40,262 bases of DNA from Nitrosospira sp. 56-18 (GTDB lineage Bacteria; Pseudomonadota; Gammaproteobacteria; Burkholderiales; Nitrosomonadaceae). Position numbers and translations under genes: made by a program. Of this stretch, positions 1-8,718 are shown piece after piece (the stretch's first letter is position 1; each line of letters starts with the position of its first letter). The notes below the pieces were generated by a model, which was not told the DNA's origin, searched no databases, and worked only from the letters and a program-made list of their open reading frames with translations. Where the stretch lies: assembly GCA_001899235.1 (NCBI GenBank), contig MKVR01000052.1, positions 58,682 to 98,943 of the forward strand. Direction: 5' to 3'.

Positions 1-1
1 C

Positions 2-1339
2 AGCACCGCGACCAAGGCCCTGGCCCGCCTCGCATCGAACAGGCTTTTCTGGCTGGGTCTGGCCGCTGCTGCGGCTGTTTCGTATGGCCTGCTCGGCTGG
101 TTGAGAAAATCGCTGCCTGATGCGGCCGCCGAACCGATGACCCTGACGGAAGGCATCAGCGCATGGCCGACAGCGGCGATCCGCCTGCTCGCACTGGCGG
201 CGGCACTGATTTTACTGGCCTATTCGTGGTGGAAATTGAAGAAAAACGAAAATGCGCTGGAGCGCGATTTCAATCTCGGTCCAGGCCCTGCCGCCAGCGC
301 TACGGCGGAAACAGGCAGGCCGGACAGACTGGATTGCCCGGCTCCTGATTCCAGTCCTTCCTCCGCTCCCAAGCACGAATCCCCCGGCCTGCCTTTCAGG
401 GGGCATGGCTTCTTCCAGCGCATTGCCGAGCTCCACTTCTGGCCTTTGCCCGTGCCGGGCACCGTGCATGCAGGCAGCAGTGCAAGGGCAGGCGCCAAGG
501 CCGCGGCGGGCATGGATGCCGCCCGCCTATGGCATGAATACAAGGCGCTGGGAGCCTTGCCCGGCGTTGCCATGCGCTGCCTGCCGCAGGCCGCGCTGGG
601 GCTGCTCTTCGCATTCCTGGCCATGGCGCTGCTCGGCTTTCCCCATACGCCCTGCCGGGGCGAAGCCTGTTTCGAGATCAATCATGTGGTTGTCATGCTT
701 GGCGTTGCCGCGATGACCTTGCTGGTATTCTATGTGATCGACACTACCCGGCTCTGCCGCAGGTGGGTGAACTGCATTGCCGCCGGCGACGTCGCATGGC
801 CGGAAAAAACCGTCGCGGAAATGGCCGCCGAACATGGCCGGCCCGTGGAAACCCGCACGCACTACCTGGAGGAATGGCTGGGCATCGAGCTCATTGGCCG
901 GCGCACCGGGATAATCGGCAACCTCATCTACTTTCCGTTCGCGATCATGTTCCTCCTGGCCATCGCGCGCCACACCTATTTCGACAACTGGGATTTCCCT
1001 ACGGCGCTGGTCATTGTCTTTACCGTCGAGGCGACACTGATCGTCATCGCCGCGCTTATCTTGCGGCGCGCCGCCGCCGTGGCGAAAAGGGAGGCGCTCT
1101 CGCGATTGCAGAAACGGCTGGAAATGCAGCGGAACCGGTTGTCCGGCGATTCCGGCGAAACACCGGATGAAACAAGGCAGCAACGCCAGATCGAATGGGC
1201 GATCGAAGTCATCAGGAACAACCAGACCGGCGCATTCCTCCCTTTTACCAGGCACCCGGTGTTCGGGGCTTCCGTTGCCATGCCCTCCGGCGCGTATGGC
1301 ATCGTGCTGCTGATCGAATATCTGGCAACGACTTTCTGA
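2..1339 (+). CDS. Multi-pass membrane protein, 5' truncated
   Basis: The reading frame is open from the first bases of the window, so the start lies upstream; a TTG at 101 is only an internal codon. About 446 residues are visible. Hydrophobic segments suggest at least six or seven membrane spans: two before residue 75, two around the middle (beginning near LGLLFAFLAMALLGF and VVVMLGVAAMTLLVF), two more after a charged loop, and one at the C-terminus. A proline- and serine-rich soluble stretch separates the second and third spans. An Arg/Glu-rich, probably helical cytoplasmic segment lies near KREALSRLQKRLEMQR. I do not recognise the family and assign no function. Confidence 0.8.
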   Translation, partial: STATKALARLASNRLFWLGLAAAAAVSYGLLGWLRKSLPDAAAEPMTLTEGISAWPTAAIRLLALAAALILLAYSWWKLKKNENALERDFNLGPGPAASATAETGRPDRLDCPAPDSSPSSAPKHESPGLPFRGHGFFQRIAELHFWPLPVPGTVHAGSSARAGAKAAAGMDAARLWHEYKALGALPGVAMRCLPQAALGLLFAFLAMALLGFPHTPCRGEACFEINHVVVMLGVAAMTLLVFYVIDTTRLCRRWVNCIAAGDVAWPEKTVAEMAAEHGRPVETRTHYLEEWLGIELIGRRTGIIGNLIYFPFAIMFLLAIARHTYFDNWDFPTALVIVFTVEATLIVIAALILRRAAAVAKREALSRLQKRLEMQRNRLSGDSGETPDETRQQRQIEWAIEVIRNNQTGAFLPFTRHPVFGASVAMPSGAYGIVLLIEYLATTF

Positions 1340-1401
1340 TCGCCGGCCCATCATATCCGTGAAAGCCAGATGCGACGGAGCGGACAAGAAGCGGGAGCCT
1401 G

Positions 1402-2133
1402 CTATCGCTCCCTGCCGATCGCCCGGCACTGGAGCGCGATTCCCGTGAGATTGTTGGGAGACGGGCCGGAGTCGAAATGTGCGGTAAGCGCCATGGCAAT
1501 CTGGCCCGGCGGACACTCCACCCATTCCTTCCACACACTGCAGTTGAGGCGCAAGTCACTGGGCGCGTTGAGATCGAGCAAATCCTCCAGTGCGGCCGAG
1601 CTTGGCTGTTCCGCATAGCGCGGAGGAAGATCGCTGAGCCTGCCATCGCGTACGAATTGGCGTCCACGGAGTTGGATACCCTTGACCTTCGAGTCGTTTT
1701 TAGTCATGCATACACGCACTGCCCGCACGAAAGTGCGTCTCGCAAATTTTATATCGCCGAATTTGACCTGCATCTCGGCCCCACCCGGGTTTTTGCCGCA
1801 GAGATTCTTGCCAAAACCCGAATCCTTGCCGTAGTTATTCACTTCCTCCGTCACCGATGCAACATAGCAGGGCTTATCATCGCGCTCCAGCGAACGAATT
1901 CCATAGACGCCCTGGGTGCCTTCCGGCGTGCCCAGCACAACGGGCGTGCCGGCAACGCCCGAAACCCCGGTGGTGGTGACTTTGCCCGTCAGCGATACCC
2001 TGATCTCGCTTGCGTCGGCTACAGACAATGGCGATGCGAGAGTAAGAGCAACTCCGGCGAGCACGGCCCGCAGCGCCAAGGCGCCGCGGCCACCGCGACT
2101 GTTGCGACGGCTGCCTGATAATTTGGGCATCAT
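1402..2133 (-). CDS. Exported protein of unknown function
   Basis: A 243-residue protein with a basic N-terminus (residues 1-22), a hydrophobic core (ALRAVLAGVALTLASPLS) and a likely signal-peptidase cut near ADA-SE, so it should reach the periplasm or cell surface. The mature part has six or more cysteines, including pairs that could form disulfides (KPCYVAS, GKNLCGKN, LNCSVWKEWVECPPG), and no membrane span. Two adjacent ATG codons (2133 and 2130) follow a GGGAAGG purine tract; the second has the better spacing. The 3' end converges on the membrane protein ending at 1339. I do not recognise the family. Confidence 0.8.
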   Translation of the reverse strand: MMPKLSGSRRNSRGGRGALALRAVLAGVALTLASPLSVADASEIRVSLTGKVTTTGVSGVAGTPVVLGTPEGTQGVYGIRSLERDDKPCYVASVTEEVNNYGKDSGFGKNLCGKNPGGAEMQVKFGDIKFARRTFVRAVRVCMTKNDSKVKGIQLRGRQFVRDGRLSDLPPRYAEQPSSAALEDLLDLNAPSDLRLNCSVWKEWVECPPGQIAMALTAHFDSGPSPNNLTGIALQCRAIGRER

Positions 2134-2354
2134 CCTTCCCTGCCTTGCTTATGATTATATGGCCGCAACCCGTGCAGGATGCAGGGTGGCAAAGTGTTGC
2201 AATCCACCGATTGTATCGGCACATCGGTGCATCGGGCCATGAGCGCAGTTCCCTGCTGCTGCAGCATGACGGGGCGTGGAGGCGCGCCGGTTCGCCGCAT
2301 GCGGGCATTATAATCCAATCCCGCGATTCTGGTCCCTGATGCGAAATATCGCGA

Positions 2355-2897
2355 TCAGCGCACATGCCGCAGCGCGCAACGGCCCATGTCGAAAGTCAGC
2401 CGATTGCTGCCATAACCCCATACGGCGGTAAAACGGCTTTCACTCCCTTTATCTCCTTTTCCGCTTTCATCCTCTTTCGCACCTCCCCGCCCTTCCATGC
2501 CAGCATCATCCACCGTCAACGAAACCGTGATCGGCTCATTTCCCGGATGGGCTGCCGGCTTCAGCCGGGCAATGGCGGTTGTCGTGCCGGATACCGCATC
2601 CTTGAACAGCGTGGCCGCACCCGCATAACAATTCGTCCACAGGCAGGCGGAGATTTTTCCAGTGCGCGTGTCATAAATGAAAGATTCCACATCCTGAAAC
2701 CCATGGGCAGTCTTTTCGCACCGCTCCACGCTGCACTCATGCTTGACCTCCGGCGTGCACCGGTATTCCCGGTGCGCCCCCGCCACGTCTTTATCCACGT
2801 CCGCGCCCACGGCCGGGCGCGACGCCAATGACAAAAACAGGATCAGGGAAGCCCCGCCGGCCCATCGCCCGCGCCGCCTCCGGGAATGTCCCCTCAT
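2355..2897 (-). CDS. Exported cysteine-containing protein of unknown function
   Basis: A 180-residue protein with a very basic start (RRRRGR) followed by a hydrophobic stretch (ASLILFLSLASRPAVGA), read as a signal peptide cleaved near VGA-D. The mature part contains several cysteines (YRCTPEVKHECSVERC, ACLWTNCYAG, GRCALRH) typical of a disulfide-bonded periplasmic protein. Its start lies 4 bp after the stop of the deacetylase gene on the same strand, so the two are probably translated from one mRNA. The shadow frames on the other strand carry no recognisable domain. No family was recognised. Confidence 0.75.
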   Translation of the reverse strand: MRGHSRRRRGRWAGGASLILFLSLASRPAVGADVDKDVAGAHREYRCTPEVKHECSVERCEKTAHGFQDVESFIYDTRTGKISACLWTNCYAGAATLFKDAVSGTTTAIARLKPAAHPGNEPITVSLTVDDAGMEGRGGAKEDESGKGDKGSESRFTAVWGYGSNRLTFDMGRCALRHVR

Positions 2898-2901
2898 GCT
2901 C

Positions 2902-3498
2902 TCATGGTACCGCGATGGTGAAACCCCATTCCTTCAACTGGGCAATGAATGATGGCAGGTCCCGCGCCGTACCTGGCTGCACGTGCATCAGGATGTTGAA
3001 GGAAGTCTTGCGCGATTGCTGCGCGAACTGGCTCTCGATATTGCGTATCTTTTCAGGCCCCAACCCCTGGGGAGCCTTCCAGTCTTCCGTATCGATATCC
3101 CAGGTGACGATCTCCAGCGACAATTCACGCGCCGCCTCGACCAGATCCGCATCGAGGTGGCCGCGAAAGCCGCCGGCGCCGTATGGCGGGCGGATTTTCG
3201 TGGGAATAAACCCGGTGGTATCTTCGATCACGTTCTGGGTTTCTTCGAGCTCCGAGCGCACGTCCTCCGCTTGCGCCGCCGCCAGATCCGCATGGCTCCA
3301 GGAATGGTTCTGGATGTCGTGTCCGTCGCGCACGATCTTCCTCGCCGCATCGGGGTACAGTTCCACCTCGTTGCCGAGAACATAAAACTCCGCCTTGATT
3401 TGATTGTCCCGCAGCGTTTGCAGTATGCTTTCGAGCGCACCGACCGGTGCGGGTCCGTCATCAAACGACAGCACAACGGATTTTCCATCGCCGAGCAT
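2902..3498 (-). CDS. Polysaccharide deacetylase (NodB homology domain)
   Basis: This 198-residue protein is essentially a single carbohydrate esterase 4 domain, which removes N- or O-acetyl groups from polysaccharides using a divalent metal. All five motifs are visible: SFDDGP at 11-16 (catalytic base and metal Asp), HSWSH at 65-69 (two metal histidines), RPPYG at 103-107, the WDIDTEDW region at 133-140, and MHV at 171-173 with the last catalytic His. The start is supported by AGGAG just upstream. No signal peptide is visible, unusual for an enzyme acting on cell-surface glycans, so either it works in the cytoplasm or it exits another way. The exported protein gene at 2355 follows directly. 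Confidence 0.92.
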   Translation of the reverse strand: MLGDGKSVVLSFDDGPAPVGALESILQTLRDNQIKAEFYVLGNEVELYPDAARKIVRDGHDIQNHSWSHADLAAAQAEDVRSELEETQNVIEDTTGFIPTKIRPPYGAGGFRGHLDADLVEAARELSLEIVTWDIDTEDWKAPQGLGPEKIRNIESQFAQQSRKTSFNILMHVQPGTARDLPSFIAQLKEWGFTIAVP

Positions 3499-3634
3499 TT
3501 TTATTCTCCTGAAAAGTGGGAGGGAGAAACAAGACAGGCTATTGCCTCATCATTTACTCTTTTATTTATAGCATTATTTTCCTGATCGGGCATTTGCCGC
3601 CCAACTTCGATACGACCCTCATGCGGATGAAAAC

Positions 3635-3958
3635 ATGGAACACAAGCCCATAACCAATACTCAAAACGTAATCAATTCCAAGGAACTATTGACGCGCATC
3701 AACTGGCTGGAGCAGCAATTGAATTACCGCTGCTCGGATGATTATTCGGAAGAACTGAAAGCGCTGAACGCATTTGCGAGAAATATCGAAGCCGCCGCGT
3801 CCGTTTCCACCTATGACAGCGGGGTGAACCTGATCCGCGACAGCACGTTCGAAAATCATGCAAATGGCAAGATTGCGGAAGGAACGGGCAAGGCGCTTTG
3901 CAGGAAGGATTGCCGCCCCGTCGATTTCGGCGGCGTAACCTACTGGCTCCCCGGTTAG
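3635..3958 (+). CDS. Phage-type conserved protein with an internal deletion
   Basis: A 107-residue product resembling a family common in phages and prophages, whose members have a coiled N-terminal half followed by an LIRDSYFxxYA motif, a WPxxCIDW segment and a VDFDGVTYW ending. Here the N-terminal half (SKELLTRINWLEQ), the middle motif (SGVNLIRDSTFENHA, about 66-80) and the end (PVDFGGVTYW, about 95-104) are present, but the WP-CIDW segment is missing, leaving about 20 fewer residues than usual. It may be a decayed gene. The family assignment is from memory of its motifs; function is unknown. It is divergent from the deacetylase. Confidence 0.55.
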   Translation: MEHKPITNTQNVINSKELLTRINWLEQQLNYRCSDDYSEELKALNAFARNIEAAASVSTYDSGVNLIRDSTFENHANGKIAEGTGKALCRKDCRPVDFGGVTYWLPG

Positions 3959-4121
3959 GCGGATAGTCGAATAGGCGGATGGGCGGAGCGCTTCGCAACA
4001 TGCGCCACCTGTTTCCGCGGCATGCTGGATGGAATTCCCGGCACAACATGGAGAAACAAGCTATCCTGTAAATATCCGGACCCCTTTATCCCCTATTATC
4101 CCTTATCGAAGGAGCAACGCC

Positions 4122-4505
4122 ATGGATGCCAATCCCGTTGGATGGTTTGAAATCTACGTGCAGGATATGGAGCGCGCCAAAGCTTTCTACGAAACGGTCT
4201 TCCAGGGCAAGCTCGAGCCCCTGCCTGCTCCCGCCTCCGGCACGGAACTGGAAATGTGGGCCTTCCCCATGTCGCACGAAGGCTATGGCGCAGCCGGCGC
4301 GCTGGCGAAAATGGAAGGAGGTCCATCCGGCGGAAATACCACGCTGGTCTACTTCAAGTGCGAAGATTGCGCCGTGGAAGCCGCACGTGCCGCCGGACAC
4401 GGCGGGCGCCTTGTCAAGGAAAAAATGTCCATCGGCCAATATGGCTATATCGCGCTCGTTTCCGATCCCGAAGGCAACATGATCGGATTGCATTCCATGC
4501 ATTAA
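4122..4505 (+). CDS. VOC family protein (glyoxalase-like)
   Basis: A 127-residue single vicinal-oxygen-chelate unit. The N-terminal half has the typical WFEIYVQDMERAKAFYETVF pattern (about 6-25) and the C-terminal half ends with YIALVSDPEGNMIGLHS, the usual last strand with a metal-ligand region. Such proteins are metal-dependent lyases, dioxygenases or binding proteins, and the substrate cannot be read here. The ATG at 4122 is chosen because GGAG lies 7 nt upstream; an in-frame start at 4029 would add 31 residues that do not fit the family. It stands alone between the phage-type gene and a MITE. Confidence 0.88.
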   Translation: MDANPVGWFEIYVQDMERAKAFYETVFQGKLEPLPAPASGTELEMWAFPMSHEGYGAAGALAKMEGGPSGGNTTLVYFKCEDCAVEAARAAGHGGRLVKEKMSIGQYGYIALVSDPEGNMIGLHSMH

Positions 4506-4515
4506 GGTCTGTTAA

Positions 4516-4751
4516 CCTAAATCCGGCAGCTGGACGGGGTGGAGTATGCGGTTTTTGAGGTGCAGGGCAAGGTGCTGCGACGCGGAATGGTTATTCCATT
4601 CCAAGGAGTTGCAACGCAGCCGTGTGCCGCAAAAATTGCACAATCTGCGCTGTAGCGAACTCACTCTTATAGATGAACGCCGAGTACCGCGGAAAGTCTC
4701 GGTGAATCATGGTTCTAAACTAAAAGTGAGCGGCCGACTGCCGGATTTAGG
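4516..4751. repeat. MITE copy A, full length
   Basis: This 236-bp element has inverted ends: CCTAAATCCGGCAG at the left and its reverse complement at the right. It matches the element at 19139-19373 along its whole length. No transposase is encoded. A short frame reading VLRRGMVIPFQGVATQ is open in the middle and is also readable in copies B and D. It fills nearly all of the gap between the VOC gene and the gene at 4805. Confidence 0.85.
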
Positions 4752-4804
4752 TTCGACACTTGTTTGGTTCCGATTCTTGATTCTTTGAATTTAAGGAGGT
4801 TCAC

Positions 4805-5311
4805 ATGGAAATCGACCCCAAAATGTCGGCAGCGCTCGGCGACTTCAAGACGCAACTCGAGAAGATCTCAGGTACGCAAATCGAGGCGAGCGCGGACCAG
4901 TTGGCTTTTTTCTCTTTTCCCGTCGGATCGGCATTCTATGAAGAAAATAGCCAGATCACCTCAAGATTTGTCATATTTCCAGGAAAATTCTGCACGAGTC
5001 CGCGCACTCTTCTGGATGCAACCGGCCGCACTACGACCGGAACCGATGGAAAACGCGTCTTCCGCCTGAGCGATTTCATTTGCAGCAATCTCAATTCTTT
5101 TTCCGAACCGGTGTTCCTGCTTGCAACGCCGAAGACGGCGAACCCATGCTTCATCACCTTGACGCACCAGTTGATCAAGGACCCCAACAATCCGAATTTC
5201 TTCAATGACGTCGAAATTACGGCTTTTACCTGGAAACCCGGCGGAGACGCTGACCCGAACATTGCCTTCGATTGGCGATGCCGGGTCGTCTCGAACCCGA
5301 TCATCCTTTAA
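4805..5311 (+). CDS. Protein of unknown function
   Basis: A 168-residue protein with a clear AAGGAGG ribosome binding site 5 nt before the ATG. It has no signal peptide or membrane span and appears soluble. Aromatic- and Asp/Asn-rich beta-type segments dominate the second half (for example ITAFTWKPGGDADPNIAFDW), with three or four cysteines in between. The upstream 50 bp after MITE copy A must hold its promoter, unless the MITE provides it. I do not recognise a family, and no neighbour gives a functional hint. Confidence 0.75.
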   Translation: MEIDPKMSAALGDFKTQLEKISGTQIEASADQLAFFSFPVGSAFYEENSQITSRFVIFPGKFCTSPRTLLDATGRTTTGTDGKRVFRLSDFICSNLNSFSEPVFLLATPKTANPCFITLTHQLIKDPNNPNFFNDVEITAFTWKPGGDADPNIAFDWRCRVVSNPIIL

Positions 5312-5374
5312 GGAAACGTTAGATCACGGCCGTGCCTTCGTTTTATGGCGCGGCACATTAACACGGCCCTCGCC

Positions 5375-5407
5375 ATTCCGGACGCCGCGCCAGCGGCGAG
5401 CCGGAAT
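5375..5407. repeat. REP-like hairpin
   Basis: ATTCCGG and CCGGAAT enclose a second perfect stem CGCCGC/GCGGCG, giving one long hairpin without a following T run. This matches short intergenic palindromes common in proteobacteria rather than a terminator. It lies between the convergent ends of the gene at 4805 and the GH13 gene. Confidence 0.55.
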
Positions 5408-5522
5408 CCAGCTTGCGTAGAAGAATGGATGGAGCAAAGTGTAACCCATCATATTTCCGGTTCAGGGTACCGGATCGGGAGCACAACGCGATGGTGTCCC
5501 GCAGCATGCCTCCGGCATCCCG

Positions 5523-7325
5523 TCATTGCGACAGGATAAGGACGCTGTAAGGCCCGATCCCGATATTCCCGGAGCAAGGCATGGCGTCTCTCCCCCCCGG
5601 CCCGGCGACGGTGTCGTACCCCCGCCGGTTGCCGAAATCCGGGCTGTACCCGGCGTAGTCGCTATTGAAGCGGACCCACCACAGGCCTTCGCGCGGAAAC
5701 CCTATCGAATACGAATCGTAGCTCCTGTTGGCAAAGTTCGCGACAACCACCACGTCGTCCCCCGGCCCCCCCTGGTCCCAGCGGTGAAACGCGATCAGCT
5801 TGTCCGCATCATTGCGATGATGGAGATGCATCCCCTGGCCGCGCAGGCCGCGCGTGTTGTTGAACCAGTTGCGGCGCAGGCGGATCAGGTCGCGGTATAA
5901 ATCGACGATGCCCGCGTTGCGCACCGCCTTGCTCCAGTCGAGCTCCACGTCGTCGCGGAAATAGCGGTCTTCGAGAAATTCCTGTCCCTGGAAGATCATG
6001 GGAATGCCCGGTGCCGTAAAAACGAGCGCCGCGCCCAGGGTGGAGCGCTTCCGGGAAAAATAGCTGTCCGCATTGCCGGGCCAGATTTCTTCCGGCACCC
6101 GCGCGCTGCCGTTTGCGTCTTCGTCATGCGATTCGGTGTAGATCACGCGCCGGAATGCGTCGCCGTTATAGCGCAGCTCCAGCGCCCGCTGCATTGTGCC
6201 CATGTCGCGGCCGTCATCATATCCTGGCACGATGACCGCGCGCACCGGATGCACGAAGCCCGCATCCCATTGGGCGGTGAAACCGGCGCCACCCGCATCC
6301 GTATCCCGCGTCAGCCATTCGTTCTGCTGCATGTCCTCCGCGATGCTGAACTTCCAGGGCTGCCGCCCGCGGATTTCATTATTGATATACTGCATCAGGC
6401 TCCAGCCATCGGGAATGTCGTTGGGAGGATAATCGTTGCTCCCGAAGATATTCCGTATCCAGCCGGTTCCATCCCAGCGCAGGCCGTCCACGAACCGCTG
6501 TTCGGTCCAGCGCAACGCATTATCGCGAAGATATTGCCGCACCTCGTTACGGCCATAGTCCGGCCGGTTCATCCCCCAGGGAGTCTGGTTGCGGTTGTCA
6601 TTGTAGAAGTAGATCCCGCCCTGGTTGTTCTCATTCCAGCCGTCGAATTGCCAGAGGTCGCAATCCTCCGGCCCGATATGGTTGTAGACCACGTCGAAGA
6701 GCACCGCGATGCCGCGCTTGTGGGCCTCCCTCACCAGGTCGCGAAAACCGTTGGGGCCTCCGTAGGCATGCTCGATGGCGAACATGTAAGCCTGGTTGTA
6801 GCCCCACGAGAAATCGGTGGCGAATTCTCCCGCCGCCATGATTTCGATCACGTTGATGCCCAGGTCCCGCAGATAGTCGAGCCGGGTTATCAGCGTGGCG
6901 AAAGTGCCGTGCGGGTCCGGGAACGTCCTGTCGAAAAGAAACGAACCGACATGAAGCTCGTAAATCACCGCCTCGTTCCACGACGGCGTGCCGTAGCCCG
7001 GCACATCCCCGACCGTATCGGTCGCCGCGATGATGCTGTTCCCGTTGGACTGGGTCAACTCCCGCGCATACGGGTCGTTTTTCCACAATTCCGCCCCGCT
7101 GTCCCGGTTGACGACGACAAACTTATACTGCTGCCCGGGTTTTGCGGTGGTTTCATCCGTGGACCAATAGCCGTTGTCCTCGCTGGAAAGCGGCGATGCG
7201 GTCTTGCTCCACTGGTTGAACTCTCCCGCGACGCAGACCGCGCGCGCATTGGGCGCCCAGGCACGGAAAGTGACGCCGCCGTCGAACGCGGTAGCGCCCA
7301 TGTAGGGTCTTGTTGAGACGGGCAT
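5523..7325 (-). CDS. GH13 branching-enzyme-like protein with N-terminal CBM48
   Basis: A 600-residue alpha-amylase-superfamily protein that should act on alpha-1,4/1,6-glucans. Residues 8-100 form a CBM48-type sandwich (VTFRAWAPNARAVCVAGEFN, later GQQYKFVV). The barrel follows with DVVYNH (211-216), the nucleophile Asp in GLRWDGTGW (D285), the acid/base Glu in SIAEDM (E330) and the transition-state pair HD (400-401), then GIPMIFQGQEF. A C-terminal beta domain ends at residue 600. Order and motifs are closest to glycogen branching enzyme or maltooligosyltrehalose trehalohydrolase types, but the exact reaction cannot be fixed. AGGAGGGAG precedes the ATG. It is the last gene of the five-gene cluster. 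Confidence 0.9.
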   Translation of the reverse strand: MPVSTRPYMGATAFDGGVTFRAWAPNARAVCVAGEFNQWSKTASPLSSEDNGYWSTDETTAKPGQQYKFVVVNRDSGAELWKNDPYARELTQSNGNSIIAATDTVGDVPGYGTPSWNEAVIYELHVGSFLFDRTFPDPHGTFATLITRLDYLRDLGINVIEIMAAGEFATDFSWGYNQAYMFAIEHAYGGPNGFRDLVREAHKRGIAVLFDVVYNHIGPEDCDLWQFDGWNENNQGGIYFYNDNRNQTPWGMNRPDYGRNEVRQYLRDNALRWTEQRFVDGLRWDGTGWIRNIFGSNDYPPNDIPDGWSLMQYINNEIRGRQPWKFSIAEDMQQNEWLTRDTDAGGAGFTAQWDAGFVHPVRAVIVPGYDDGRDMGTMQRALELRYNGDAFRRVIYTESHDEDANGSARVPEEIWPGNADSYFSRKRSTLGAALVFTAPGIPMIFQGQEFLEDRYFRDDVELDWSKAVRNAGIVDLYRDLIRLRRNWFNNTRGLRGQGMHLHHRNDADKLIAFHRWDQGGPGDDVVVVANFANRSYDSYSIGFPREGLWWVRFNSDYAGYSPDFGNRRGYDTVAGPGGRDAMPCSGNIGIGPYSVLILSQ

Positions 7326-7344
7326 GATTTTCTCCCTCCTTTAT

Positions 7345-7372
7345 CCTAAATCCGGCAGTTGGACAGGGTGGA
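7345..7372. repeat. MITE end fragment (copy C)
   Basis: A 28-bp piece starting CCTAAATCCGGCAGTTGG matches the left ends of MITE copies A and B; the rest of the element is absent. It sits in the 61-bp gap between the cupin gene and the GH13 gene, 19 bp before the GH13 start and just upstream of its ribosome binding site. Confidence 0.75.
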
Positions 7373-7386
7373 TTCAGATTCAATGC

Positions 7387-8637
7387 TCAGTCGTAGCCGC
7401 CGAACATCGAAAGAAAAGCGTCCTCGTCGGTCGGGTTCATGAGCCCGTGCAGGTTGCCCCCGCGCAGCATCACCATGTCCCCGGAGCGCATGATCCTGAC
7501 TTCGAAGCAGCGCTCGCGGTCCGGCATCTTGCACCAGTCGCCCACCACCATCCACCCCCGCCCCCGCATCATCAGGAAAATTTCCGAATTATCGCGATGC
7601 CGGTGCAGGCCGATGCCGCAATCGCCTTTCATGATATGCAGATCGACATAGTTGACCGCCATGAAAGGCTCCACCGCCTGCGCGTGCTGCTTGCCGTTGA
7701 ACGCATCGAACATCCACGGTTCCAGCGCCCGGGCAAGTTCATTCATTCCCGCATACCGACCATAGTTGGAAAGAAGATTGCGGTATTCCAGAAAACCGAC
7801 GCCGCCATGTGGATTGGGGCTCGCGCCCACGCCGAGATAATTGTCCCAGCCGCGTCGGATCATGTTGAATGCATAGCGGTAATTGGCCCCGCCTTGCGAA
7901 TCCCACGCCTTGCCGTCCGCCGTGGCCCAGGCCACCTCGATGGCGAGCGGCAATACCGGATGCATGGCGTCGGTGGGCGCAACGCCGGTCACCAGCCGGC
8001 CTTCGAGGGCTGCACGCGAAAAATTGGCCACGTCGCCATGGACCAGATCCAGATTCACCGCCAGCTCGCCGCTATCCAGCGCCGCCTGCCCTCTCGCATC
8101 GAGCCGGGAACGAAGATCGTCCGCCGGATATCCCCACAATTCGATTTCATAGCGGTGCGACCGCGGGTTATAGGGAACAGGCAGCATGCCCGCCGTCGCG
8201 GCATCGCCGACCTTGAGCCACAGGCCGATCCGTTCGCCCAGCGGGTAGCCGCCCGCCGCCGCAAGCGCGGAATCCGGACCCCCGGCATAGGAAAGCCGCA
8301 GGAACGGGCCGCTCCAGTCCCCGGCGGCGGCGATGCCCCGTACCAGGAATGCATCCATGACGACGAAATCCCGCACATTCTGCTTCTGGAAATCAGTCTT
8401 GTTATCCTGCCGGGTGGGGTCCAGCACATCCGCATCCTGGCCCTGCGGCCCATAGAGTTCGAGCGAACGGATGGGAAAGAGATATTGAAGCTGATCCGCA
8501 TTGTAGTATTCCCGGCTTTCCGCCAATGCCACCGTTTCCACCAGGCCCATCAGCTTGACCAGCGAGTTTCCCGCGTCGTAATTCGGCGACGTGCCAGGCT
8601 CGACGCGAAAACAGGCGTCCCCATGCACAATTTCCAT
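7387..8637 (-). CDS. Cupin-domain protein, GMC cluster (second cupin)
   Basis: A 416-residue protein whose last ~74 residues form a cupin fold: LHRHRDNSEIF supplies the HxH and Glu metal ligands, and GNLHGLMN supplies the last His. The first ~340 residues are probably beta-rich and resemble nothing I can name. Cupins of this kind are metal enzymes (isomerases, dioxygenases) or sugar-binding proteins. The start at 8637 is preferred over the in-frame ATG at 8643 because GGGAG lies 7 nt before it but only 1 nt before the other. It follows the first cupin gene by 81 bp on the same strand, and the two are similar in length. Confidence 0.8.
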   Translation of the reverse strand: MEIVHGDACFRVEPGTSPNYDAGNSLVKLMGLVETVALAESREYYNADQLQYLFPIRSLELYGPQGQDADVLDPTRQDNKTDFQKQNVRDFVVMDAFLVRGIAAAGDWSGPFLRLSYAGGPDSALAAAGGYPLGERIGLWLKVGDAATAGMLPVPYNPRSHRYEIELWGYPADDLRSRLDARGQAALDSGELAVNLDLVHGDVANFSRAALEGRLVTGVAPTDAMHPVLPLAIEVAWATADGKAWDSQGGANYRYAFNMIRRGWDNYLGVGASPNPHGGVGFLEYRNLLSNYGRYAGMNELARALEPWMFDAFNGKQHAQAVEPFMAVNYVDLHIMKGDCGIGLHRHRDNSEIFLMMRGRGWMVVGDWCKMPDRERCFEVRIMRSGDMVMLRGGNLHGLMNPTDEDAFLSMFGGYD

Positions 8638-8718
8638 TGCCATTCTCCCTTATTTCGGTTCCTGAACCGGCACGGCGCAGTGCCGGATGGGACCACACCC
8701 TGCCAGGGCGTCTTCTCT

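Noticed and set aside
527-1534. Long minus-strand frame opposite the first membrane protein
   Set aside because: It overlaps a clear membrane protein in the other direction, has no domain pattern and is His/Arg/Gly-rich as expected of a shadow in GC-rich DNA.
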